Shown here piece after piece: positions 1 through 11,493 of a DNA stretch of 64,000 nt; position 1 is the stretch's first letter, and each line of letters starts with the position of its first letter. The stretch is from Labia minor (Eukaryota; Arthropoda; Insecta; Dermaptera; Spongiphoridae), in NCBI GenBank assembly GCA_963082975.1, contig OY720345.1, positions 30,450,611 to 30,514,610 on the forward strand, read 5' to 3'. The position numbers and the translations under genes are program-made. The notes beneath the pieces were generated by a model. It worked only from the letters and a program-made list of their open reading frames with translations. It was not told the DNA's origin and ran no database searches.

Positions 1-1078
1 GCTTTAAATAAATGGAAAGATTTTTTTATTTGATAACACAGTAGTCAGCAAATTAATTAATCAAAAGAGTAAAAGATGAGAATAATAATTAATAAAAAAA
101 AAACATTTTTAGAAGTCAAATTTCTTATTATGAAGAATGTTTTTAAACAGGATTGTGAGAAAAAGAAATATAAAAATTATATAAATAAGTAATTGATATT
201 TGAAAGTACCTAACCAGAATTGATTTTGCATTCCATCCCCTCCATTAAAGTCACCACGATAATTTAAATCATTAAAAATAAAAATTAAAATTGTATAAAT
301 GTATTATAATTATATATAATATATATTCTCTTATTTTATTTTGATAAGTAAATATATATCTAAACATATGCATGGAATTTTTGTTTTTATACTCGATAAA
401 CTATATAATTAATCTCATCATTCAATCTAGAAATTAGCTTAATTTGCGAATTGGAAATTTGGTTGTCTCAATATGTCAAGGACAAACATTGGCTTATTAT
501 CTGTCTGATTATCTCTCTTTAAAAATAAAATTAATACATACATAAGTAATGAATCAACAACTGGTTTTTCTAAATTAAAAAAAAAAAAAACATTACTTGA
601 TTGGTTTTGAAATTTACCATATTTTTGAAAAATTGATATTTTTATATTTTTTTAAAAAAATCATTATATTAATCAAAAAAATGTGATGAATAATTTTTTA
701 AAAAGAAAAATATTAAATTGCAGGTTTTACATGATTATAATATTACATAATCTTTTCAACAGACATAGTATAGGATATGAATTGTTTTTTGAATTTTTTA
801 TAATTTTATGTTTCTTTTTTTTAAAACACTTGATATTAGATATGATATAATTTATCATATATTATTTTTAATTATAAAACTATTATATCAAAACAAAATT
901 TATATTAGAGAAAAGTAGAATTTTTTTAATTTTAACTTATAAAAATAAACATAAAATTCATCTAAACGTCCATTTCAAATTTTTTTGATCAATTTGTCTT
1001 TGTGTATTATATTTAAGTAGAAATATTTCATCAACTATAAAAATAATTTTCTATTATATCTATTTATCTATATTATGA
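1..1078. other. AT-rich stretch, no gene seen
   Basis: Low-complexity A/T-rich sequence with long A and T runs and short ATA repeats. I see no open frame of note, no element termini and no RNA-gene promoter boxes. Confidence 0.6.
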
Positions 1079-1176
1079 AGTTGGGGTTGGATGGTTGTGG
1101 CTCAGGATAGAAACACTTGAAGAAATATTGTTGCTGCGACCAAGTACTTTCGAGCCACAGAGATAGATAGATATTA
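1079..1176 (+). mobile_element. 3' terminal fragment of RTE-like LINE
   Basis: About 98 bp matching the last part of the LINE copy at 10,619-11,330. Read on the plus strand it gives a degraded form of the C-terminal peptide (WLAQDR-like region, then VAAAK-like, then F-R-x-stop). The stop region is followed directly by a GATAGATAGATA tail, as in the longer copy. The piece is 5'-truncated, which fits target-primed reverse transcription with early termination. Neighbours are plain AT-rich DNA. The assignment to this LINE is firm from nucleotide similarity; the clade name is inferred. Confidence 0.8.
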
Positions 1177-1601
1177 TGTAGTCAATAAACATGTGTACAA
1201 AATATAAATTTAAATTTTATATATTGATTTTTATTTTTAAATTTTTTTTCTTTTCTTTTTTTTAAAGACAATGCTTATTTATAACTTAACTAAGAGAGAT
1301 TCTAGCTTTAAAGTGGCGAGTGAAAGGATGAACACGAAATTCACATTTCAATTCTTAACACACAAACAGTACCTTACTTTTTCTTTTCTTTATTAAAACA
1401 AATGAATCACTAGGAAGTAGTAACTGATATTAAAAGATCTTCTTGATATTCTTTTTTTTTATTTTTTATTTTACTTTTTTAATTTTTCAACAGTGAAATA
1501 AATATAAATCTTAAGAAAAACTATTTACTTTCTCTTCTACATACATTGTAGAAAAATATTTTAGATGTTCAACCTAATTCTTACATAAATTTACTTTAAG
1601 C

Positions 1602-1908
1602 CAGTGATTCTCAACCGGTGAGGCGCACCCCCCTAGGGAGCGCGAGCACACTAATGGGGGGGGTGAGCATATCAAGAGAAAATGTTATTTAAAAAAATTG
1701 CTTATGTTAGTGAATGTAAAGTGGCTCTTAAACAACATTTCCGACTTTTTTTAATGTTTTTGCGATCAGGCTCTTAAACATTTTCGACTTTTTTTCAATA
1801 TGGTTCTTAAAAAAAAGGTAAAATGTTTTCATTTTATTGTATGCGGTGGTGAGAAGAAAATTATGATTGAAAATTGGGCCGTGAATACTAAAATGTTTAG
1901 AAACACTA
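1602..1908. mobile_element. hAT-type miniature transposon (MITE), 307 bp
   Basis: The left end reads CAGTGATTCTCAACC and the right end, reverse complemented, TAGTGTTTCTAAACA, imperfect terminal inverted repeats of the CAGTG...TTCTCAA type typical of hAT elements. It is flanked by an 8-bp direct repeat with one mismatch, CTTTAAGC (1594-1601) and CTTTAAGT (1909-1916); 8 bp is the hAT target-site duplication length. No transposase is present, so it depends on an autonomous relative. The interior shares the segment with repeated GGTTCTTAA-type blocks seen in the larger hAT elements at 38.0 and 58.0 kb. Confidence 0.85.
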
Positions 1909-1916
1909 CTTTAAGT

Positions 1917-3045
1917 CTATTTCCCATATAAATATCAAATTGTTTTGGCATACGACAATTTTAATCAATATTTATTTTTTATTTAAAATAGTTTCTTTTA
2001 CATTTGATTTTGTGTAAAGGAATTTTGAAAAAAAAAATATATATATACTTTTATAATTTTTTATTTTGAAAATATTTTTTTAATCAAATCTTGATTTTGT
2101 TTAAATAAAAATTTTAAAATCGAATTTTATTTAAGTAACATGAATTATTTATATCTTTCAAAGTATTATAAACTTTTATAAATTTACTTAATTAAAAATT
2201 TTCTTATTTATATATTTATTTCAAAATCATTGTAATCAAGCGGGTATTTCAGGGTTAAAATACTGAACTATATTGAATTAAAAGACAAAGATTCAGAACT
2301 CCACAAAAATTTTATAATAAAAACCAAAAAAAAATATTAATTTTTAAAGTGATAATTTTAAACAAGCTAAAATAGTCTTGGTTACGAGCTTTTAGAAAGA
2401 ATAATATAAGAATTTAAAAAATTTAAAAAAATCGTATCTCAAAAAATATTATTTTTCTTATGACAAATATTATAAAGTGGGTTATATAAGATGAAGAAAT
2501 TGAGATTTTTATTTAAAATTTTAAAAAATTAAATAAATAAATAAAAAGTAATATTAATCAGACAATATTTCAAAGAAATTTTAACTTTCTTTCGTAATTA
2601 GTCATCAGCCCGTTGGTGGGTGAACGGGTGCTGAGAAAGATATAGTGGGTGGGGGGGGGGGAGAAGAAGAGAAAGAAGACCAAGGTTTATTTAAACAAAC
2701 ATACAATCAAATATAATTTTTCTTTAATGAAAAGAAAATTATTAATTGTAGTTGGATACTTTTACTTTGTTTTTGGCTATAATTAAGTAGTTCTTAAATT
2801 AAATGATGATTTATTTTCTTTCAAAAGCATCCAGAAATGATTTCTGACATTTATGAATTGACTTATGAAATTGAAGATCCACACCTCAGAATTGCAATCA
2901 TAGTTCCTATTAAAATGTGAGAAATTGAATTTGAACTTATTCGATTTAAATATTTAGCTATATTTTTAAATTTGATGCAGTCTTCTTTATCCAATTTTTT
3001 TTTTAATTATTTAATTTCTATGATATTTGACTTACTATTATAATT
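1917..3045. other. AT-rich stretch with G-tract and small hairpin
   Basis: Mostly A/T-rich filler. At 2606-2633 CAGC-CCGTT and AACGG-GTGCTG can pair around a GGTGGGTG loop. A run of about 11 G follows near 2651-2661, then a purine-rich GAAGAAGA stretch. No gene is supported. Confidence 0.5.
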
Positions 3046-3245
3046 AGATTCAATTGAAGGAAGTGATTGGCCGACCTTGTCGAGGTTGCGAACTCGCATG
3101 CACTCGACCGTGGGTAGTTCTCACGCCCACCACCAGAGTGCTCAAGTGACGATGGAGAGGAAAGAGGGAGTGCATGCAACGGGATTCTACACTCTCACTA
3201 TCTTTCATTCCATTCGGTTCGAAACTTAGAATCGACATGCAATCA
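3046..3245. other. Unidentified higher-complexity island
   Basis: About 200 bp with much higher GC than its surroundings, open for 62 codons on the minus strand (3050-3238) but with no recognisable domain. It contains two GCATGC palindromes and a GAACTCGCATGCACTCGACC-type segment. It could be an exon, a regulatory element or an old repeat; nothing decides between these. Confidence 0.35.
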
Positions 3246-3617
3246 TATTCCTCTGTTCATCTTTATTTTTTATTTTTATTTTTGCAATCGATTAAATGGA
3301 AATCCTGGAGGATATTCCAGTGGTGATAAATTAACAAACGAAACGATTCAACTTTCCTTTTGCAATCATTTCTATTATATAATAAAAAATTTAGATTAAA
3401 ATTATTCATTCAAGATCAATAAAAGGTTAAATTAAAATTAGATGACCCTTCACGTCTATATATCTTACTATTGACGCATTGACCTATGTAATAAACCCAT
3501 TCCCCATCGTCTCAACCAATTCCATTCTTCACATTCATTTTGTTTTATTTTATTCTTAGAGAAATTTATAGAAATTATTCCTGCCACCCACTTTCGGGGG
3601 CTTAAACCAGGACTGTA

Positions 3618-3661
3618 GAGCCAAGCCGAAATTAACGTGCACCGTGCATCGGCTCTGGCTC
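3618..3661. other. GC-rich perfect-looking stem-loop
   Basis: GAGCCAAGCCGA (3618-3629) pairs with TCGGCTCTGGCTC (3649-3661) with one bulged base. The loop contains a second small inverted repeat, TGCAC-CGTGCA. It stands out in AT-rich surroundings. It might be a structured RNA, a protein-binding palindrome or a transposon terminus; I cannot tell which. Confidence 0.4.
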
Positions 3662-3745
3662 CAACCTGTACACGTAATATATCTTAATTTGATAATTGTT
3701 TAGTATAACTGATATATGATGGATTTTGATAAAACTTTACCAGTA

Positions 3746-4140
3746 GATTCCTTTTTTGATTCAAAACAAACTATTTTTAACAGTATATGCCGGTCGCTTC
3801 AAGTTTACGAGAGAAAAATTATTAAATTTTGCATATAAACTAATGTAGTTATGAATGAGCAGCAATTTAATATATTAATAACTTATTCACTAATTTTTGG
3901 GTTTTATAAGTTCGGTTTGGATATGAGAAAATTATTTAATGAATTAATTTTTTAATCTTCTTATATCCAAACCGAAACAGAAAATTAATGGAGCCCTCTG
4001 GTGGTCAAATAATAAAATATGGCAGCTAAATAGAAAATCAATGGATTTATATGCAAACTTTAATAATTTTTATCTCGTAAACTAGAAGCGACCGGCATAT
4101 ACTGCTTAAAAAAAGTTTTGTTTTGAATCAAAAAAGGATC
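3746..4140. mobile_element. Foldback element with ~100-bp inverted arms
   Basis: The left arm (about 3746-3848) and right arm (about 4036-4140) are near-identical inverted repeats sharing TTTTTTGATTCAAAACAAA, AGTATATGCCGGTCGCTTC and GTTTACGAGA blocks. The central part contains a second inverted repeat, GGTTTGGATAT with ATATCCAAACC, so the whole 395 bp can fold into a long hairpin. No transposase frame and no clear target-site duplication are visible. Long terminal arms with a short centre suggest a foldback/MULE-like MITE; the superfamily is not determined. Confidence 0.75.
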
Positions 4141-4153
4141 ACATCGGTTAGAC

Positions 4154-4506
4154 CAGAGGTTTCCAAACTTTTCTGGTTTGTGGTTCCCTAAATAATCGGA
4201 TTTTTTTCCGAGGCTCCCTTAATACATCCAATTTTTATATAAATTTTTACTCTCTTGAAAAATTAGAAAACTTTTCTTCCCTCCATCGGAAATGTTTCAG
4301 AGCATCGCAAAATCATCTGACCTTTTTTTTTAAGAATAATATTCAAAAAAAATTTAAAAATAATCGAAAATGTTCAAAAGTTTCCCACAAAATCATCTTA
4401 GTTTTTATTTTTTTTTTTTTTTTTAGAACCAAAAATTTCATGTATTAGAAAATTTTTTCGGGGCTCCCTTATGACGGCATCGCGGCTCACAGTTTGGTAA
4501 TCACTG
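4154..4506. mobile_element. hAT-type MITE, 353 bp
   Basis: The left end CAGAGGTTTCCAAACTTTT and the right end (reverse complement) CAGTGATTACCAAACTGTG are imperfect terminal inverted repeats of hAT type. The flanks are GGTTAGAC (4146-4153) and GGTTAACT (4507-4514), a degraded 8-bp target duplication with two mismatches. There is no coding capacity. It lies 14 bp after the foldback element. Confidence 0.75.
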
Positions 4507-5329
4507 GGTTAACTTAAAATAAATTCATTAAACAAAAAAAATCTAACTAAATGTGTTAAAATTACCTATTTTTAAAAGTGATTGTATTTTTTTTTAATAA
4601 TAAACTAATTTATTTATTTTAAATAAAATAATCAAATTTAGAAGAGTTATTGTCCTCTCCTTTGATTGTATCTTTCAATGAAATATTACTAGATAATTTG
4701 CTGTCTTTCATTGATTAACCTTTGCATGATTCTTATAAATATCAATTTAGTCGAAATGTAAACGAGCTGATTGAAAAAGAAACAAGCATCAATTATCTAT
4801 TTGCTATAAGCTCTTATTTTGGATAATTATACAACTAATCAAGGAAAAAAAAACGACTAAGAATACAGTTGGTTTTAAAATAACTTAATGTGGTAGCCAC
4901 TTAGATAAAATATACAAGGACAAGAGATCTTCTTTATTGTAAATGCCAACATCAATTAGTTTATCAGCTTGGAAAATCAATAATCAATATTTTATTCATT
5001 GCTCCCCTTTTTTCTTATAACACCAATAATGTTCAACTAATTAGCAATGGAATTAATGTTATTTAAATATAAGTAATATTAATTGAAATAGATAACTCAC
5101 TTTAATTTAATAATAGGACTCTTAATTATAGAAATCACAATAAAGGCAAAAGGTTGTTGAATTATGAAAGCGCTTACCTGTAACAAACAATAGAAAACAA
5201 AAAATTAATCATTATAATTATTTTTAGTATAATAAATACTTATAAATATAATTAATTCATTTATGTCTAGATATGTTGTTAAAAATATTTAATAATAAAA
5301 TAAATAAATATTCTTTCAGGAATGAAAGT

Positions 5330-5438
5330 TTAAGAGCCAAATCGGAAAAAATTTTACCCTTTTTTTTTGTGTCATGACTTTAAATTTTTTAATTGAGTCA
5401 CAATAAACTCAAAAAGAGCCACGGTTTGGCCACCGTTG
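5330..5438. mobile_element. hAT-type element, right end only
   Basis: The right side reads GGTTTGGCCACCGTTG, the inverse of a hAT-like CAACGGTGGCCAAACC terminus, with an AAGAGCC block beside it. The left end is not clear. Probably a truncated MITE of another hAT subfamily. Confidence 0.4.
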
Positions 5439-6470
5439 TTATGTACATTTAAATATTTTAGAGGAATGACTCCACCCTTCTTTCCCTTCTTCTTTTAAAC
5501 ATCAAAAAAATAAAAATATCTTAAAATTAAAATAATATTTAAGAAAATATTTCATTAAATAATATTCTTTTGTTATAGTTCATATTATAGTATTGATATT
5601 ATGAAATTTGTATTTTTATTTTAATTTTCTTTTCTCTTAATTTGATTTTCTTATAACTTATATAAATAGGTACATTGTACATAGCACTTTAGAGACTTGA
5701 GCGGAATAGGCAATCCTATTAATTTAAATTTGAATTTGTAATAAATTTTAAACATTTTGAGTGTGTATGTATTTGTTAGAGAGCGAGTGAGAGGGATGAA
5801 CATTTTTTAAAGGATTTTCTTTTAGCTTGTTTAACAAGTTTATCAGATTATATTATTTTGCAATTGAGATTGGTAGCAAGTCACAAGCAAATAAAACAAA
5901 ATATAAAGTAACAACGCCCTTTTTAACACTATGATTTCTTTCGAATGTTTGGACCCGATCCATATCCACCTTACAACTCGAATACCGGGACTTTCACGTC
6001 TGCTAAAGAAAAATAGCCAGAAAAAAAAACAATCACCAATCCCATCCCACCCACCTAGCAACGAAAAACCCATGTACCTAATTGATTACGACTTGGAGAT
6101 TTTCACTTTTGAAAAGTTTATTTTACATCAATGACTGCTATTTATATCTATTTAGTTAAATACATATTAATGAGGTAATTCCCCTCACGCTAATTAAACC
6201 CAATATGTGAATTTTTTATTTAAACATCAACCAAAAATTCATTCCTTCGTTTTTTTTTTAAATCTTTTTATATTGTAATTGCTTAACAAGTATTTTTTGG
6301 CAATGATATTTAGAAATAAGATTTTAGAGTCAATTTTAATTCATTATAAAATAAAATGATTGACAAGAAAAAAATTTCTTATAAAAATTGTTTACATAAT
6401 TCATTCAAAATAATAATAAATAGTAAATTAATCAATAATAAATTTCAAATAATAGTTAAATTATATTAAA
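5439..6470. other. Intergenic, includes unidentified island near 5.9-6.1 kb
   Basis: AT-rich overall. Between about 5900 and 6130 composition is more mixed, and overlapping open frames exist on both strands (67 codons plus, 76 codons minus). Neither resembles a protein I recognise, and overlap on both strands argues for chance. Confidence 0.35.
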
Positions 6471-6477
6471 AAAATCG

Positions 6478-7042
6478 GGAGTGTCTCCACTCGACTATCT
6501 CGCAATTTTGATTTGGATTAAATAACATAAATTATATTTAAATTAAATTTAATTAATTAAATTATAAATTAAAATTAATAAATATAAATATTAAACCAGT
6601 GCGTGTTTGACTCTTTGTTGATGGCACCACGTCACGTTCTGGCGCGAGATTGCCAGTCAACGAGTTAAAAATATAATTCCGGTACTTTCAGCCAAATTAT
6701 ATTTATAGAAGTTTTATACAATTTTAAATCATGTGAAAAACTATCAAACATATATCTTTATTTTTATAGTCAATTTAGAGGAAAAAAAATGAAAACGTAC
6801 TAGTAATGACCCTCTGCCTAATGAGCTACATTTCTCACAAGTTGATAGAAAATTACGAATTTTGAATAATACACATGTACCAAATTTCATTATTCTAGCT
6901 CAAACCGGTTTGTCTTGTCTACATACACAGACATTTTTCTCAACCTTAGTGAAAATGACTCAGGGACCTTCAAAACGTATATAAACATCAAAATCTTAAC
7001 ATCGTAATTTCATGATTGCAATACTATCTCTGGCGAGAGAGT
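6478..7042 (-). mobile_element. Helentron-like family A element
   Basis: Minus-strand copy. On the plus strand it opens with the 3' hairpin (GGAGTGTCTCCACTC) followed by ACTATCTCGC and ends with a degraded 5' hairpin, ATCTCTGGCGAGAGAGT. The conserved internal blocks are present: the CACGTCACG segment, the T/A run before CCTCTAAA (as its complement), GTTGATAGAAAA and the AAATTTGGTA core. The central microsatellite is reduced to ACATACACAGACA. No open frame is present. Confidence 0.8.
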
Positions 7043-8810
7043 AAAAATTGCTAAAGACTTTAATTTTATATTTTTCATTATTTACTCACTTATTCAAAAA
7101 ATATTAAATTTAACTTATATACAAAAGTCAACTTTCTTTTATTTTAATATAAAACCCCAATGAAAAGGGGATGTTGATTATTTTTATTTATATAAATGTT
7201 AAAAGAGAGAGAAATGTTGTTTATTATGTTAAATATGACTTTTACTTTCAAGGAAACGTTAAATATCGATGGATTTTAATAATCCGCTAAAAGACATAAA
7301 CAAAATTTGTTTTTCAACTTCCGTGGCTTTGTTTCCTTTGCAATATTTTAAATGTCTAACTGTCTATATATTCTACAAATAAACCAACAACGACAACTTT
7401 CAAAAAAACTAAGATAAATAACAAAGAAAGTGGACATTGATTATAAATTCTTATATACATACATACTCGTTCATGTATTATAGTAAGTATAAATTCTATG
7501 CTTACATTCCACTCCTTAATGCCCACTTCTGTATTATACATATAAAAATTATATTTTTTACTTTAGTAATTCATTTATTGCAAATCATACAGGATTGAAA
7601 TTAGGATTGAAGTGAGGATTTGTTCTTCCTCTGGGTATTAATAGTTGGTGCGTATAATTAATTTAATCTTTTTTTAATTATTTATAATTTTAAAATAGCT
7701 TTCTTTTTCAATATTTTTTAAAAATTATTGGGTTTTAAGTATAGTTTAGTCATGTTCTAGATATATAGATATAGATAGAGATAGATTCATTTTATTTTAT
7801 CATTTTTGCTTCACTCTGCCTGTCTGTTGGCTCTTATGACAAATTGAAATCGATTTCTCATCAATTTTAAACTTATTTTAATTTGTTTTAAAGTTTTATA
7901 GCTCTCAACTTGTCTTGTTAAGAAACTTCAAATGAATCTTTTTAATTGTATATAATTTCATGCGTAATTTATTTTTATAATATATTATCAGAAAATCATT
8001 CGTAAATTTATTCATTACAATTTATAGATAATAATAAAATTAAGATTAAATTTAGCATTTAACTTACATATATTTATTTTAGATTTTTTACAAAAAAAAT
8101 TCGATATAGAACAATGAGTTCCAAATTATTTATTTTATTATTTCAAGGGCTATTTGCACTCATATAAGGGAACGATTCATTCATTTTTCTTTTTATTTAA
8201 ATGATAAAAAGACCAAACAAAATGTGATAATATTTAATCTAGACTCTGATTTAGAAATATTTCATTATCATACAAGTGAAGACTAAAAAAATGTAAATGC
8301 ATTGCATACACATTCCTGTGAAATTAATATTGTATAAATTCACTGATACAAAAATTTTGTTTGGGGGTGGGTGTGCGGGAAAGTGTTCGAGGATGGTACA
8401 CGAAAACGACCTAATGTGCTCATTGTAAAGAAGGGCGTTTGCTATTTTAATATTATTAATGCAATCGTATTAAATAATACAATAAAAAAAAGAGAATGAT
8501 GATTCAAGAGGCAGACAGGCCAAAGGCGAAGGTGAAAAGATTTTTGAAATGAAGAAAATGACAATTCAAAATAATTTCATTTATTATCAATCAATCACTC
8601 ATAAACTAATTAATTAATTAGCTTTATCATAATAATTATTGTATAAGTAAAATTAATTATAAGAGACAAGATTGCTTAAGAATTATTTGGCATCTTATAT
8701 CTTCTTACATTGCGATCTAATTTGGTAATATATAGAAAGACAAATTTCTACCTATCATCATGATTTTTAATAAAAAAAATTGATTTTTCTATACTATGTT
8801 ATAGTAAAGA
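7043..8810. other. Intergenic AT-rich stretch
   Basis: Low-complexity AT-rich DNA with a short GATA-like run near 7765-7785. A 61-codon minus-strand frame at 7356-7541 has no recognisable features and is treated as chance. Confidence 0.5.
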
Positions 8811-9060
8811 AGGCGCCACAGGGTGAGAGGTTAGCGAAGCTGCCTCACATTCTCGTGGTCCCGGGTTCACGTCCCGGGCCTGGCAAGGAAATTTCTCTAG
8901 CTGGGGTCTATTGGACGGAGTCAACCCAGCCTCCGGGATAAAAATTGGGAAGCTACATGATTAAAAGTAGCGTCTCCGATCAAGAAAATCAAGGTAAAGG
9001 TTGATAAGACCCGTTCTACTGATCATAAGATACCTAATTGATATAACCGACTTGATACAC
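8811..9060 (+). mobile_element. tRNA-derived SINE
   Basis: The head has an A-box match TAGCGAAGCTG (8832-8842; consensus TRGCNNAGNNG) and a B-box match GGTTCACGTCC (8864-8874), spaced as in a tRNA gene. The B box sits in a CCCGGG...CCCGGG T-arm-like stem. The tRNA-unrelated body includes the block TCTCCGATCAAGAAAATCA and ends near CTTGATA. Parts of the same body recur at 48,866-48,944 and 57,006-57,228, confirming an interspersed family. It would be transcribed by RNA polymerase III and mobilised by a LINE; the partner LINE is not known. Confidence 0.85.
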
Positions 9061-9817
9061 GTTGTCCTTAAAGAAGATTAATGCATGCCAAATTATTAAT
9101 TATAAATAAATCAATCAATAAATAAATAATAAATATTTTTAATAATTGAAAAATAACTACTAAATAAATTTTAATTGAATTAATTTATTTCAATCAGAAT
9201 AAAAGATTGTAACTCGTTTATTTAAATATTCCAAAAATGATATTAATTCCAATGTCCAAAATATAAATATATTCTTAAAGTGGATACTATGAATGTATAT
9301 TATACATTTTGCCTATTTTATTTATTTATTTATTATTAATTATTATTATTATTCATTTTTTATTATATTATTAATTTTGATATTGTATTATATTGATTTT
9401 GACAATGATAAATGTTTGTTTATATTAATATCTTAAAAGATCTTCCATCTGATCTAGAACTTTAATATATATATATATATATTAGTATTATTTTATTTAT
9501 AAAAAAAAATTAATCAAAAAAATAAATATATAAGTATATATATATAAATTATTAATAAAGATTGTTAATGTTTTTTTTTAAGAAAATCATTTAAAATAAC
9601 TCAGTAATTTATTTTCAATAAATTGTTTTGACTTATAATCAATAAATTTAATTAATGAATAAAATAAAATATTAAAGGACATTCAATTTCCAGAAATTAT
9701 AGTCATTTTCTATTGATCTTGATACAACACTAATAATAATAATAATAATAATATTGATGGTTTTGTTTCTGAAACTTAAGTAATTCTAATTAATAATTTT
9801 CCTACTTAAGATTTATT
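9061..9817. other. AT-rich stretch with TAA/TTA microsatellites
   Basis: Simple A/T-rich sequence with short (TTA)n, (AT)n and (AAT)n runs near 9330-9350, 9465-9482 and 9733-9752. Nothing else is seen. Confidence 0.6.
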
Positions 9818-10225
9818 TTTTTTTTTTTTTTTTTTTTTTTGTTAAATCGAGTAAACCGCCTGGAAAAGGAATGCAGCCACTAACATTAATGAATGAACCG
9901 ACGTTATGCAATCTCAAGACAGGGTCAAGGCTCTCTCTGTCTCTTTGTATCGCTAGTTAACCACTTTTCTCCTGTATTTTTTTTCTTTTTCTATTTCCTC
10001 TTCTCTCTTACTCATTCTTTCACTTTCTTTCTTACTAATTATAAACTTCCCGCAGGCAGCTTATTAGGTTGTTATTTCATAGAGAAGCTAGATGAAAGAA
10101 AGAAAGAAAGAAGGAGTGAGCGAGGGAAACCGCAACGCGCGTTGCTGACTCACATTCCAAGAGATTCACTCTCGATTTCTTTGACCTACATTTTTGAGAT
10201 GCGGCGCCGACGGTGACGGATCCAC
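9818..10225. other. T-run followed by an unidentified complex island
   Basis: A run of about 23 T (near 9818-9840) directly abuts about 385 bp of higher-complexity DNA. The island contains a polypyrimidine tract (9965-10040), an (AAAG)n run and the perfect palindrome GCAACGCGCGTTGC. Frames are open on both strands (107 codons plus from 9893, 61 codons minus), with no recognised domain. One reading is a retroposed, polyadenylated transcript inserted on the minus strand; another is a promoter or first-exon region. Neither is proven. Confidence 0.35.
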
Positions 10226-10618
10226 CGTTTAATATATGGAATTGCAAGGAATGTATTACCACTTATAATAATTTATATAATATAATTAATCGAATAATTT
10301 ACAAAGATAATCAGTCAAATCTTATCTCTGGTAATTCAATTTAAATTAACTTAATTATTAAATAATAAAAGATTAAAAATATGAAAAAAAAAATTATTTT
10401 AATTTTAAAAATTCCTATATTTAAATATAATAAGCAACCTGACAAAGAAAAGAAAAAAAGTAATCTATTTTTAAAATCTATTTATAAATAAAGATTACTT
10501 AGGTATGTTTTTTTTATTTTGTTAATAAATAATATATATTCAATTATTATTATAAATAATAAATATTAGAATTTGGTAATTGCAATTAAAGATAGAGAAA
10601 AAAACATTCGAATCAGGA
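10226..10618. other. AT-rich stretch
   Basis: Low-complexity AT-rich sequence leading into the LINE fragment. No feature is seen. Confidence 0.55.
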
Positions 10619-11335
10619 TAATAGGTGGGGCTAGAAATTAATAGAGTTAAAACAAAGTATTTAGTTTCAAAGAGGAATAGTATTAACACACAAAGTCTTA
10701 ACATACAAAATGTAGAAAAATTTAAATACTTAGGTTCTGTAATCACGAAGGATAATAATATTCGAGAAGAATTTAAAGCGAGGAAACGTCTGTTATCATC
10801 CAGTAAAGGGGCTTATCTAGTCAAAATTATTATCAAAAGGGATAAAAATTAAAATACCTATATAAAACAATTATTTTTCCGGTTTTATTATATGGGTGTG
10901 AGGCATGGTCTATGACGTTAGGAGACCAGAGTAGATTTAGAGTATTTGAGAATAGGATTCTTCGCAGCATTTATGGGCCGAAGAAAGATGAGATCACCGG
11001 GGAATGGATGAAACTGCATAACGAGGAATTGCATGACCTCTATGCATCTCCAGATATAGACAGAATTATAAAATCGAGAAGGCTGCGGTGGGCAGAGCAC
11101 GCGACTAGAATGGGTTGAAGATTCAATGTCGAAAAATATATTGGTGGGGAGACCGAGTGGGAAACGTCCGCTTGGAAGACCAAGGATTCGGTGGGTGGAT
11201 AATGTGGGAAGGGACGTAAGAGAGATGGGAGAGGGTTGGGATTGGACGGTTGTGGCTGAGAATAGGGATACTTGGAGAAGTGTGGTTGCTGCGGCCAAGA
11301 ACTTTCGAGTTCCGTAGAGATAGATAAATATTAGA
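10619..11335 (+). pseudogene. RTE-like LINE, 3' part: end of reverse transcriptase and C-terminal domain
   Basis: The longest LINE copy in the window, 5'-truncated. Three plus-strand segments in different frames make one protein region. Segment 1 (10,625-10,852) has GLEIN-x-x-KTKYLVS and KYLGSVIT, the late palm/thumb part of a LINE reverse transcriptase. Segment 2 (about 10,863-11,118) begins upstream of its first Met with FPVLLYGCEAWSM and ends RRLRWAEHATRMG. Segment 3 (11,117-11,317) has SGKRPLGRPRIRWVDNVGRD and ends in a stop. Two frame breaks, near 10,852 and 11,118, make it a pseudogene. The stop codon runs straight into AGATAGATAAATATT, so the 3' UTR is nearly absent and the tail is GATA-like. 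Short 3' UTRs with microsatellite tails fit the RTE clade, which is an inference. There is no endonuclease domain. Confidence 0.9.
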
Positions 11336-11493
11336 ACTTAACTATAAATATTTTTTTAATTATACATTATAATTATACAATTATAAATCAACGACTACTT
11401 CATGTTATAAATATTATCAAGAAAATAAATATTAAATTGTATAAATTGTATATACTCGTAAATAAAGATTTTTATTCAAGTATAATAACGAAT

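Noticed and set aside
5843..6134. Host gene candidate at the two overlapping frames
   Set aside because: Open on both strands, no domain, no codon pattern or splice context. Treated as an unidentified island.
10918..11298. 126-codon minus-strand frame, the longest in the window
   Set aside because: It lies entirely antisense to the LINE C-terminal region, which has clear protein similarity on the plus strand.
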